Source: Pirellula staleyi DSM 6068 (lineage in GTDB: Bacteria; Planctomycetota; Planctomycetia; Pirellulales; Pirellulaceae). From it: 36,371 bases of DNA. The stretch is from positions 1 through 36,371 of the forward strand of contig CAMDKL010000050.1 in assembly GCA_945900945.1 (NCBI GenBank). The letters are read 5' to 3'. Each line of letters starts with the position of its first letter. The stretch's first letter is position 1. This document shows, in pieces, positions 7,912 to 16,638 of the stretch. The notes beneath the pieces were generated by a model. That model did not search any database, had not been told where the DNA came from, and worked only from the letters and a program-made list of their open reading frames with translations. A program made the translations under genes and the position numbers.

Positions 7912-8328
7912 CTACTCAGGGTAGAATCGCCAAGAAGGTAACTGCTTTGCAATCAACGGCAGCTCGAGCTTTTTGGCCCGCAACAGCTCAAACGGAACAT
8001 AATTTTCTCGAAGCACCGCGTCGTGAAATTCTCGATTGGTCATCTTGAGACGCCATTTAACATCGTTATCGTAGGTTGCTTGGAGTGGCTCTTGAGTCCC
8101 AACTGCATACTTTAAAAACATCGACCGGTCGTGCAAATCGCAACCAACCATGATAGCCTTAGACAGAATTAGGCCCTCGTTGGAGAATGAAGTGTTTGAA
8201 TATTCCCAACGAGTGTGCCGGATTTTTTCTTGAAAATCAACCCTACATAGCTTCTCCCCGAAAGAATGGATAAACGCACTTTTCGCCGAGCGAAAGGCGA
8301 CACTTGTTTTCCCCACGATGCTTAGCAA
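7912..8328 (-). pseudogene. C-terminal remnant of a DUF885-family protein
   Basis: The minus-strand frame ends with TNREFHDAVLRENYVPFELL, which matches the C-terminal signature of DUF885 (metal-dependent carboxypeptidase-like) proteins, usually written F-D-x-R-x-F-H-D-x-x-L-x-x-G-x-x-P-L-x-x-L. Upstream, KYAVGTQEPLQATYD resembles the RYI-x-W-P-x-Q-A-x-x-Y block and NEGLILSKAIM the N-E-G-W-A-L-Y block, but the zinc-binding H-E-x-x-P-G-H-H motif and everything before it are missing. The hydrolase family is normally 550-600 residues, and the surviving frame is 138. Frames at 8243-8443 and 8322-8762 do not restore the protein. It lies just 7 bases after rph, convergent with it. The REFHDAVL match is the main support; the remainder is tentative. 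Confidence 0.5.
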
Positions 8329-8509
8329 TCCTGTGGTTGCTGAATTGGGACCGGCGGAAGGCCACGTTCCATTGGTGGTTGCATCCGTTCGGATTTACGC
8401 GAAAATACTGTCCCTCGAAAGAACCATTGACCAAACGTGTCAATCTCGGATGGGCTAATGAAGAACTCGGGTTCTCCTAGCATTCTTTTTTGGGTTACGA
8501 ACAGTGTAC

Positions 8510-8516
8510 AGAGGTG
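8510..8516 (+). promoter_or_regulatory. Ribosome binding site of the AddB-AddA fusion gene
   Basis: AGAGGTG lies nine bases before ATG 8526. It argues for that start rather than the TTG at 8490, which would add 12 residues without family support. Confidence 0.6.
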
Positions 8517-8525
8517 ATTTTGTCC

Positions 8526-11500
8526 ATGGCAACCACCAAAATTCCATTTCGTCAGCGACGTCCGCTTCTCGATCAGGCGCAAACCATCCAAGTTCATTAT
8601 CTTGGTTGGTCCGGTCCTATCCTTCACGCTGCCTGTGACTATTTGCAAAAGCAATATACTCGAGGCAATAAATGGGATATGGATCGGTGTTTGCTCGTCC
8701 TCCCTGGCGGATTCGCCGGTCGCCGACTGATGCAGCTGATGGCGACCCGGGCCAGCCAGCAATCGTTGATCCTTCGGCCGCCCGAGTTACTCACTATAGG
8801 AACCCTCCCGGAAAAGCTTTATTCTGCCAAATTTCCTTTCGCTAGCGACTTAGAACAAGTGCTCGCGTGGACCAAGGTCTTGCGAGCAGCCGACCACGAA
8901 CTTCTCAAACCGCTCCTATTCGAAGTACCTGATTTTGCCGAACTAAGACCTTGGATGGACTTGGCCCGCATTCTAAGTACACTCCATCGTGAACTAGCGT
9001 CCGATCTGGTCGATTTCGACGACGTGGTGAAAGAGCTCCAGGGTTCACCCGAAGAAGTCCGTTGGCAAGTTCTTTCGAAACTTCAGCGTGACTACCTGGA
9101 TGAACTTCATATCGCGGGCCTTTGGGATGTCCAGTCCGCTCGTCGATTTGTCATCGACAACAACGAAGTGAGGACTAACAACGAAATCATTTTGGTGGGG
9201 GCGGTCGATTTGAATCGCGCTCAGCGAAGATTTCTTTCGGCCGTATCCGATAGCGTGCGAGTTCTTGTTGGAGCTCCGGAATCCTATGCCGCTGGCTTCA
9301 ATCAAGACGGGACGTTAGCTTTAGAGTATTGGCAAGATATTGAGGTGGCGATCGATGAGGAGCAGTTGCACGTGCGATCGAGCGCTAACGACGCAGCAAA
9401 TGAACTTGCCACACAGCTAGCCAATCTCGGTAGCGACTTCTCAGTCCAAGAAGTCACCGTCGGGATTCCTGACCCACAAATCGTGCCAGCTCTACAAGAG
9501 ACACTGGCCCGTGCGGGTATCACGCTTCGGTATGGTCCTGGTACATCGGTCAGCCAGTCTCCGCCGATGCGGGTTGTTGAACTGATCGCTGACTATCTGA
9601 TCGATGGCACGATTGATGTTTTTAGCAGTCTTGTCCGTACGCCGGCCATTCACGATTGGCTGATTCGCTCTGGCGACGATGAGTCCGGGTCAAATCAACT
9701 ACCCCGCGACTTTTTGGTTCACTTGGATGAGTATCAGCAGTCGAGCCTTATTCGCAGTGTCAATGTCCCTGAATGGCCACAAGGAAAAGGGGAGGACATT
9801 TTTCAGGCGGTCCTAAAAAAACTTGACGAATGGCTGAAGCCGCTTCGAATGGTAAACACAAAATTGAGCATGTGGGCAGGCCCACTTCGACACGTTATCA
9901 AATCGTTATATGAAGGGGTGCACGTCGATCGCAACGATGTCGCGGGTAACCTATCGCTGCGAGCTTGCAGCGAGATCAACCAAGCGCTTTCGAAACTGGC
10001 TGAGCTTCCAACGAATCTCGATGCGCAAGTGACGTATCATGAAACATTGGCTTGGCTGCAGAGTCTGGTTGAAACGGTCAATGTACCGCCTCCGCAAGAC
10101 GAGTCCGCCGTCGAAATGCTCGGCTGGCTGGAACTGACGCTTGACGATACGCGTGTCCTGATGTTGACGGGCATGCACGACGGGATTGTGCCCGAGAGCG
10201 TCAATGGAGATGCGTTTCTCCCAAATCAACTTCGAACGGATCTCGGATTGATGGACAATGCTCGCCGCTACGCGCGAGATTGCTATGCCATGCTGGCGAT
10301 CCTCAATACGCGAGAACGTGTCGACCTGGTTCTCAATCATCTTAGTCTGGATGGCGATCCACAGACTCCAAGCCGATTGCTTTTAGCGGTTCCATCGGAT
10401 TTGCTTGCTCGACGTGTAAAGTTATTGCTTTCGCCACAGGAAACTGCCGACGATCAGCTCATTTCGGATACTTGGGTGCCTCGTGTTGGTCAAACCAACA
10501 TTCCGATCCCCATTCCGGACGCCAGCAAACGCGTTCGCGACATGGCGGTCACTGATTTTAAAAAGTACGATCAGTGCCCTTATCGTTTTTATCTGAATCG
10601 AGTCGAAAAAGTCCGAGCGTTCGAACATGATCGGTTGGAGCTAGATGGCGGAGGATTTGGCGATCTGTTGCATTTGTGTCTAGAGGGACTTATCGATTCA
10701 CCTGTGGCAGCCTCTACTGATGTGAAAGCGACTGCGGACTGGCTCACCAAGAACCTCAAGGCTATTGCCAGAAAGAAGTTTGGGGTGAAGCCAACGCCCG
10801 CGCTGCAGATCCAGCTCGAACAAGCGGTGCGTCGTCTCGAAGCGTTTGCTGAACTTCAAGCTGTCCAGATCGCAGAGGGTTGGCGAATCAAGACCATCGA
10901 ACACAAAGTCGAAAAATCGCATGGTATCACGCTCGACGTTGACGGTGAGTCAATGATTGTGCATGGTCGTATAGACCGAATCGATTATCATCCTCGGGAT
11001 GGTCGGTTTGCGGTGTGGGATTACAAAACCGGCGATCATGCTGGCAAACCAAAAGATGCCCACCTAAAACCGAACGGAACATGGACGGATTGGCAATTGC
11101 CACTTTATGGTCTGCTGATCCAAACGCTGAAAATCGAGGACTTATCGAAAGTCAGTTTCGGTTACATTCTGCTTCCCAAAAATCCTTCCGAGACGCAATT
11201 CATCATCGCTGACTTCAAGCCGGAGCAGCACGCCCAAGCCATCGAATCTGCCAAGGGGATTGCTCGCAAAGTGATGGCTGGCGAGTTCTGGCCACCTAAA
11301 TACAAAGGTATCTCGAATTTCAATGAAGCCAATGCGATCACGCAGTTCCCAGTCGTTCGACGTTGGGATCAAATGACGGCGAACAAAGAACTCGAATCCA
11401 AGCGTCAACTGGAATTGGCCGCTGCGATCCATCCTGTAGTTGATTTTCAAATCGATCATGGTTCGGAGACGGAAGCGACACCCTGCAAAAGCGATAGCAA

Positions 11501-14500
11501 GCTTCGATTGGATCGCTCGCATGCTGCACTCGATGCTGAGCGGCGCAAGAACGCCGAGCGACCACCGAATAAACTCCAATTGGAAAAGCATCTCGCAAAG
11601 GGACAAGCTGACAAGGATTGGTTCTCGCCTCAAATGATCTTGGCCTCGGCTGGGACCGGTAAGACTTACAATCTGGCTTCGCGAGCGCTGCGACTGCTTT
11701 TTACCGATCAGGAGCTAGACTCGATACTGGCCACCACATTTACTAGGAAGGCAGCCGGCGAGATCCTTCACCGAATACTTTCGTGGCTGGCAGATGCCGT
11801 TGAGAGCGAAGAGGGATTCGTTCGTTTGGTAGGCGTCCTCAAGCCGTTGGAAATCACACGCGACACGGTTCGCTATCAACTTGGTCGGCTATGTTCGCAT
11901 CTGCACCGATTTCGAGTCAGTACGCTCGACAGTTTTTACTCACAACTTGCTCGCTCCTTTGCCCTTGAGTTGAAATTGCCACCCGGCTGGATGCTGTCCG
12001 ATCCATTTCAATCCGATCAATTGCAGCAAGAAGCGATCAGTCGCATGTTTGACACGATGGACCAATCGGCGCTCAAGTCGCTGGTCTCGCAATTATCAAA
12101 GGGAGAAGCGACTCGCGGTATTCGGCGTGAAATCGAAAACGTCGTATCGACCGGTTACGATCTATTTCGAAAGACGTCCGAAGAGGCCTGGAATCAGCTC
12201 ACGGTGCCGAAGGGGCCGACAGCGGAGCAAGCCAACGAGTCCCTAATCGTATTTCGCGGATCGCAATTGGATCATAAAGGTTATGGGGCAGCTCGCGATA
12301 AAGCGGTTGCAAAATTCGAGTCGAGCGAATGGGGCGAGTTCCTCGGACTGACCTTGGTTCAAAACGCTTGCAATGACGTTGCGAAGTACTCCTCTAAGGA
12401 ATTGCCAGGCGAGACGATCAAGGCTCTGCTGACGTTGGCAAAGAAATCGGCGGTAGAGGAATTGGCGAGCCGCCGAGCACAGAACGAAGCGGCTTATCGC
12501 ATGTTGGCCAGCTACCATGAACAGCTCCAATGGGTAAAGTCGCGACGACGCATAGTCTCGTTTGATGACATTTCGGAGCGGCTCTCCAAGTGGATGCAAG
12601 AGACAGTTGTTGCCATGAAGGGTATTGCAACCCGTTTGGACTGCCCGATCGACCACTTGCTGCTCGACGAGTTTCAAGACACCTCTCCTATGCAATGGAA
12701 CATTATCAAACCGTTTGCTGAGGCGATCGTTGAGGGCTCGACCACGAACAAATCATTTTTTTGTGTTGGGGATAGCAAACAGGCGATCTACGGCTGGCGT
12801 GGTGGCGTCTCAGAGATCTTTGAATCGGTCGGCAAGCAGATTGATCATGTTCGACAAGAGAAATTGGTAAAGAGCTATCGCAGCTCGCCCATTGTGATCG
12901 ATTTTGTGAACTCCGTGTTCACACAACTTGCTAAGCACGATCGCTACTACAACGAGGACGAATCGGAAATCATCGCCAGCGATACGCAAGCGGTGACCGA
13001 CTGGATGGGCCGGTATTTTTCTAACCATGAAACCTCACGAGAAGGGTTGCCCGGTTACGTCGAGTTTCGTAACGCAGACTGCGAAAAGAACAAGGACCAA
13101 AACGGGGAGGAGAGCAGCTATGGACTGTTCGATGAAGTTGCTGACCGAATCGCCGACTTGCACCAAAAATCGCCACAAGCGGAAATCGGAGTTTTAACTC
13201 GGACCAATCGGGACGTTGGACGCATGATCGGATTGCTGCGAGAGCGCAAAGTCGATGCAAGTCAGGAAGGTGGCAATCCGCTGGTCGATTCGGCTCCCGT
13301 ATTGCTTCTATTGAGCGTCATGAAGTTAGCAAATCATCCATCCGACTCGTTGGCTTATTTTCATGTTAGGCATTCTCCTTTGATAGAGCGATTGCCAAGC
13401 GATGTTGCGGGCGAGCGTGTAACGCTATCCGCCTATCTTCGACAGCATCTTACCGATTTCGGATTTGGTAGGACCCTGGGATGTTTTGCGAATTTAATTG
13501 CGAACGAATGTACCGATCGAGATCAAGATCGACTCAAGCAGTTCGTTCAGTTGGGCTACCGGTTTGACGCGATGCGAAACCAACATATCCATGACTTCGT
13601 CGAGTACATCGAGCGACAAAAAGTGTCGGTTCCAGGTATAAGCAAGGTCCGGGTCATGACGATCCACCAATCGAAAGGGCTTGAGTTTGACGCTGTGTTT
13701 TTGCCGACGCTGGATCAAACCATTATTTCTCGGCCACCTACATTTGTTGCTATGTACGAGGATCGTACCAAGCCGCCGATCGGTGTCGTGCGATATATGA
13801 ATCGAGACCTTCAAAAGTACCTCGATGACTCGTGGCGGATCGCATTTCGGGAGTTTGCAAACCAGCAATTGTCGGAGGCCTTATGTGTTTTCTATGTGGC
13901 TCTGACTCGTGCACGACATGCTCTGTACTTATACACATCACCCTCCTCAAGCCCCAAGAAGCGATGGGGATCGGTATTGCATTCGATCTTCGCTGGTCCC
14001 GGGCAAAGCGAGCAAGCGGGGGTCGTGGTTCGGAGTTTTGGCAACGAAGATTGGTACGCATCACTCGAACCAACAGCGATCGATGCAACCGCAGAGGAAC
14101 GGGTTGGAAACCTTGACGGGCCGCGAGTTCGCACCATTGATTTGAAACGGGATGCAGCTTCCGTTCGACGAATTCCATGGCTTCGTCCTAGCCAAAGTTC
14201 TTTGCCGACCGTTGTCGATTTGGCTACCCAGTGGTCGGACGACAATCAATCGGGTTCTGTCATCGGCAAGCTAGTGCATCGCTGGTTTGAAGAAATTCGC
14301 GGCTGGATTGAGGATTATAAGCCGAACAAGAAGCGGCTTAAGGAAATCGCTGGCGCAACGTTGACGCAGGAAGAGATGGGACAGGTCAAGCTGAACGACT
14401 GGGTCGATCGTTTCGTTAAGTATTGCGAAATGCCTTCGGTGTTGCTGGCATTGAGTTCAGGTCGTTACATGCCTTGGCATCAACCGAGGATGCTTCATTT

Positions 14501-14807
14501 GGAGGTGACGAACGAACGGCGTTTATTGCAAATCGTTGACGGTCAGATGTTGAGTGGCGTAATTGATCGGTGCGTTTTGGGCTTTGATGGCGATCGCGTG
14601 GTTCGGGCTGAAATCTTAGATTTCAAGACGGATCGCAAACCCGAGTCGTTAACGGTTTCGGAATGGTCCAAAGAACGAGCGGATTTTCATGCTACTCAAT
14701 TGCGCTGCTATCGTCGCGTTTTGTCGGACCAGTTTGGACTCCATCCGAATAACATCCAGCTTACTTTACTATTGTTGAGTGAAGACATGCAAATCGAAGT
14801 TCAGTAA
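8526..14807 (+). CDS. addAB: Single-chain AddB-AddA helicase-nuclease (fusion)
   Basis: 2093 residues. The N-terminal part (1 to about 960) is AddB-like: an inactivated helicase region (PGGFAGRRL near 58; LTGMHDGIVP near 550, like the RecC/AddB GLNDGxxP block) and a PD-(D/E)XK nuclease with CPYRFYL (684-690), GRIDRID (about 814-820) and WDYKTGD (D832, K834). The C-terminal part (about 1030-2093) is AddA: Walker A ASAGTGKT (about 1040-1047), TTFTRKAAGE, Walker B LLLDEFQDTSP (about 1378), GDSKQAIYGWRGG (about 1415), KSYRSS, HQSKGLEFD (about 1713), YVALTRARH (about 1789) and a second nuclease with GVIDR (about 2010) and LDFKTD (2031-2036). AddAB resects double-strand breaks and loads RecA. Both nuclease and the AddA helicase sites look intact. 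The three C-terminal cysteines that with CPYRF form the AddB Fe-S cluster are absent. The order B then A matches the usual addB-addA operon, so the fusion probably arose by loss of the stop between them. Confidence 0.9.
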   Translation: MATTKIPFRQRRPLLDQAQTIQVHYLGWSGPILHAACDYLQKQYTRGNKWDMDRCLLVLPGGFAGRRLMQLMATRASQQSLILRPPELLTIGTLPEKLYSAKFPFASDLEQVLAWTKVLRAADHELLKPLLFEVPDFAELRPWMDLARILSTLHRELASDLVDFDDVVKELQGSPEEVRWQVLSKLQRDYLDELHIAGLWDVQSARRFVIDNNEVRTNNEIILVGAVDLNRAQRRFLSAVSDSVRVLVGAPESYAAGFNQDGTLALEYWQDIEVAIDEEQLHVRSSANDAANELATQLANLGSDFSVQEVTVGIPDPQIVPALQETLARAGITLRYGPGTSVSQSPPMRVVELIADYLIDGTIDVFSSLVRTPAIHDWLIRSGDDESGSNQLPRDFLVHLDEYQQSSLIRSVNVPEWPQGKGEDIFQAVLKKLDEWLKPLRMVNTKLSMWAGPLRHVIKSLYEGVHVDRNDVAGNLSLRACSEINQALSKLAELPTNLDAQVTYHETLAWLQSLVETVNVPPPQDESAVEMLGWLELTLDDTRVLMLTGMHDGIVPESVNGDAFLPNQLRTDLGLMDNARRYARDCYAMLAILNTRERVDLVLNHLSLDGDPQTPSRLLLAVPSDLLARRVKLLLSPQETADDQLISDTWVPRVGQTNIPIPIPDASKRVRDMAVTDFKKYDQCPYRFYLNRVEKVRAFEHDRLELDGGGFGDLLHLCLEGLIDSPVAASTDVKATADWLTKNLKAIARKKFGVKPTPALQIQLEQAVRRLEAFAELQAVQIAEGWRIKTIEHKVEKSHGITLDVDGESMIVHGRIDRIDYHPRDGRFAVWDYKTGDHAGKPKDAHLKPNGTWTDWQLPLYGLLIQTLKIEDLSKVSFGYILLPKNPSETQFIIADFKPEQHAQAIESAKGIARKVMAGEFWPPKYKGISNFNEANAITQFPVVRRWDQMTANKELESKRQLELAAAIHPVVDFQIDHGSETEATPCKSDSKLRLDRSHAALDAERRKNAERPPNKLQLEKHLAKGQADKDWFSPQMILASAGTGKTYNLASRALRLLFTDQELDSILATTFTRKAAGEILHRILSWLADAVESEEGFVRLVGVLKPLEITRDTVRYQLGRLCSHLHRFRVSTLDSFYSQLARSFALELKLPPGWMLSDPFQSDQLQQEAISRMFDTMDQSALKSLVSQLSKGEATRGIRREIENVVSTGYDLFRKTSEEAWNQLTVPKGPTAEQANESLIVFRGSQLDHKGYGAARDKAVAKFESSEWGEFLGLTLVQNACNDVAKYSSKELPGETIKALLTLAKKSAVEELASRRAQNEAAYRMLASYHEQLQWVKSRRRIVSFDDISERLSKWMQETVVAMKGIATRLDCPIDHLLLDEFQDTSPMQWNIIKPFAEAIVEGSTTNKSFFCVGDSKQAIYGWRGGVSEIFESVGKQIDHVRQEKLVKSYRSSPIVIDFVNSVFTQLAKHDRYYNEDESEIIASDTQAVTDWMGRYFSNHETSREGLPGYVEFRNADCEKNKDQNGEESSYGLFDEVADRIADLHQKSPQAEIGVLTRTNRDVGRMIGLLRERKVDASQEGGNPLVDSAPVLLLLSVMKLANHPSDSLAYFHVRHSPLIERLPSDVAGERVTLSAYLRQHLTDFGFGRTLGCFANLIANECTDRDQDRLKQFVQLGYRFDAMRNQHIHDFVEYIERQKVSVPGISKVRVMTIHQSKGLEFDAVFLPTLDQTIISRPPTFVAMYEDRTKPPIGVVRYMNRDLQKYLDDSWRIAFREFANQQLSEALCVFYVALTRARHALYLYTSPSSSPKKRWGSVLHSIFAGPGQSEQAGVVVRSFGNEDWYASLEPTAIDATAEERVGNLDGPRVRTIDLKRDAASVRRIPWLRPSQSSLPTVVDLATQWSDDNQSGSVIGKLVHRWFEEIRGWIEDYKPNKKRLKEIAGATLTQEEMGQVKLNDWVDRFVKYCEMPSVLLALSSGRYMPWHQPRMLHLEVTNERRLLQIVDGQMLSGVIDRCVLGFDGDRVVRAEILDFKTDRKPESLTVSEWSKERADFHATQLRCYRRVLSDQFGLHPNNIQLTLLLLSEDMQIEVQ

Positions 14808-14955
14808 ACCGGGATGCCAAATCTATGAGCGTCAGCCGAGAGATGGGATTACACTCGTTCCCGAGCTCCGGCTTGGGAACACACACTCTGGAAGCTCTGC
14901 TTCCCGGCCCCTGCATTCGACCGACACACGCCATCAGCCCTTGGAGCCAACCAGT
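14808..14955. repeat. Intergenic tandem hairpins between convergent genes
   Basis: Two adjacent inverted repeats: GTTCCCGAGC-tccg-GCTTGGGAAC at 14857-14880 (ten pairs, one a G-U wobble) and GGAAGC-tct-GCTTCC at 14890-14904. Neither is followed by a T run on either strand. The 'gttccc-agct-gggaac' type of hairpin is a known interspersed class in planctomycetes and other bacteria. It sits between the convergent addAB and xylB ends, where it may act as a bidirectional terminator or mRNA 3' end stabiliser. Confidence 0.7.
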
Positions 14956-16473
14956 CTATAGCTGGCTGATTTCGGCGAAGTTCTTTTTTAACGATGCATA
15001 CAAGCGTTGGTAAACTGGGAATGCAGCATCGTATTTCTTTTGCGACGGCTTCTGTGGCGATATCTTCTCAACAACATGAATGGTCGCTTTACAAGCCTCT
15101 TCGATATTCTTGTAGGCACCATCGCCAACAGCGGCTAGCAATGCTACACCGTAGGCAGGTCCTTGTTCCGCGTTGATAGTGCATGCTTTTTGGCCAAACG
15201 TGTCAGCCAAGATTTGCTTCCATAGTGGGCTTTTTGAACCACCGCCGCTGACCCGAATCTCCTTCACTGGAACTTGCAATTCTTGAAGGATAGAAAGGCT
15301 TTCTCGCAATGAGAATCCAACGCCTTCCATCACGGACCTTGCCATGTGTCCTCGCGTATGCTTGTTCGTCAAACCGATGAAGCAGCCTCGTGCGTTGGGA
15401 TCGGCATGGGGTGAACGCTCGCCGGCAAGATACGGCAAGAAGAACAATCCATCGCTACCAGGGGATACGGCTAACGCCTCTTTGTTGATTGTTTTATAAG
15501 GATCGCTTCCCTTTTTCATTGCAAGCTCGGTACAAAGTTGACTCACAAACCATTGCAGTGAGCCTGCCGCTGACAACGTGACCCCCATCATGTGCCATTT
15601 GCCGTGAACCGCATGGCAGAACGTATGTAGTCGACCTTGAGCATCGTATTGCGGCTCATCGCTATGGCAAAACATAACTCCGGACGTGCCTAGCGACGCG
15701 GTGAGAACCCCTTGCTTGACGATTCCGTTTCCAACAGCTCCTGCTGCACAATCGCCAGCACCCCCGACTACCTTGCAATCCGTGGAGAGACCTAGTTCGG
15801 CTGCGACGTCGGGCAAAAGTGTTCCGGTCACCTGTTCGGATTCAAATACGGGAGCCAGGATCGCAGGGTCGATATCTAGTTTGCCGAGCAACTCCTTTGA
15901 CCAAGTGCGATTCTTGACGTCCAGCAACAGCATTCCGCTTGCATCGCTTGCATCGGTAGCAAAGACCCCAGTCAATCGGCGGCGAACATCGTCCTTTGGC
16001 AAAAGGAGGTGTGTAAGAGCATCGTAATTTTTGGGTTCACGATTTCTCAACCAAAGCAGCTTGGGTGCCGTAAAACCTGTCAAAGCGGGATTGGCCACCA
16101 TTTTGATGAGGGCTTCACGACCGCCAGCCTTCGTTGTTATTTCTTCACATTCTGCCACGGTGCGTTGATCGTTCCAGAGCAACGCAGGCCTAATCACGGC
16201 CCCTTTTTTGTTGAGAAAAACAGAACCATGCATTTGTCCAGACAACCCTATCGCCTTGATGTCCGACTTCTTTGCTTTGCTTGTTTTGATGACCGATTTA
16301 ATCGTTTTCTTGACCGCCTGCCACCAGTCTTCTGGATCCTGCTCAGTCCAAAGTGGCTTGGGCATGTGAATTGGATACTCGGCGGTCGATTCAGCCAGGA
16401 TCGTGCCTTGTTCGTCCATTATTAGGCTCTTGGTGCCGGATGTGCCGATGTCAACGCCAATATAAAGTGCCAT
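14956..16473 (-). CDS. xylB: Xylulokinase
   Basis: 505 residues, the usual length for this FGGY-family kinase, which phosphorylates D-xylulose to D-xylulose 5-phosphate with ATP. Visible: phosphate-binding loop GVDIGTSGTK (6-15), substrate-binding LSGQMHG (77-83), NDQR (101-104), GGAGDCAAGAVGNG with catalytic Asp-241, and the second ATP-binding motif VSGGGSKSPLW (about 410). The xylulose-specific MHG and the WxDxR-like WNDQR favour xylulokinase over glycerol kinase. AAGGCGG lies well before the ATG. It is not in an operon with a xylose isomerase; the next gene upstream is divergent. The C-terminal residues (FAEISQL) end normally. Confidence 0.92.
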   Translation of the reverse strand: MALYIGVDIGTSGTKSLIMDEQGTILAESTAEYPIHMPKPLWTEQDPEDWWQAVKKTIKSVIKTSKAKKSDIKAIGLSGQMHGSVFLNKKGAVIRPALLWNDQRTVAECEEITTKAGGREALIKMVANPALTGFTAPKLLWLRNREPKNYDALTHLLLPKDDVRRRLTGVFATDASDASGMLLLDVKNRTWSKELLGKLDIDPAILAPVFESEQVTGTLLPDVAAELGLSTDCKVVGGAGDCAAGAVGNGIVKQGVLTASLGTSGVMFCHSDEPQYDAQGRLHTFCHAVHGKWHMMGVTLSAAGSLQWFVSQLCTELAMKKGSDPYKTINKEALAVSPGSDGLFFLPYLAGERSPHADPNARGCFIGLTNKHTRGHMARSVMEGVGFSLRESLSILQELQVPVKEIRVSGGGSKSPLWKQILADTFGQKACTINAEQGPAYGVALLAAVGDGAYKNIEEACKATIHVVEKISPQKPSQKKYDAAFPVYQRLYASLKKNFAEISQL

Positions 16474-16638
16474 GTAGCCGCCTTGGGAGAGAATGGAAAG
16501 GATAAATCGAAAGTGAGAACTGCAAAAACGCGAAAGTCCATTTTGCTCGATTGCATACTATACTGTTGCAAATCCAATAACAAAATCGGGAGGCAGGAGT
16601 TCAATGGTACCTAATTTGAAGGCAGAGGCACACTTTCG
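16474..16638. other. Divergent promoter region of xylB and the lipoprotein gene
   Basis: 165 bases. TATACT at 16559-16564 on the plus strand could be a -10 box for the lipoprotein gene, but no good -35 is at the right distance. No operator-like palindrome is evident. Confidence 0.3.

Noticed and set aside
11142-11633. 163-codon minus-strand frame inside the AddB-AddA gene
   Set aside because: Antisense to a strongly supported gene with clear motifs; composition is not protein-like.
12243-12695. 150-codon minus-strand frame inside the AddA part
   Set aside because: Antisense to a helicase region with the conserved DEFQDT motif.
14956-16473. Reading the kinase as glycerol kinase or another FGGY member
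   Set aside because: GQMHG and the length fit xylulokinase best; no glycerol-kinase-specific motif is seen.
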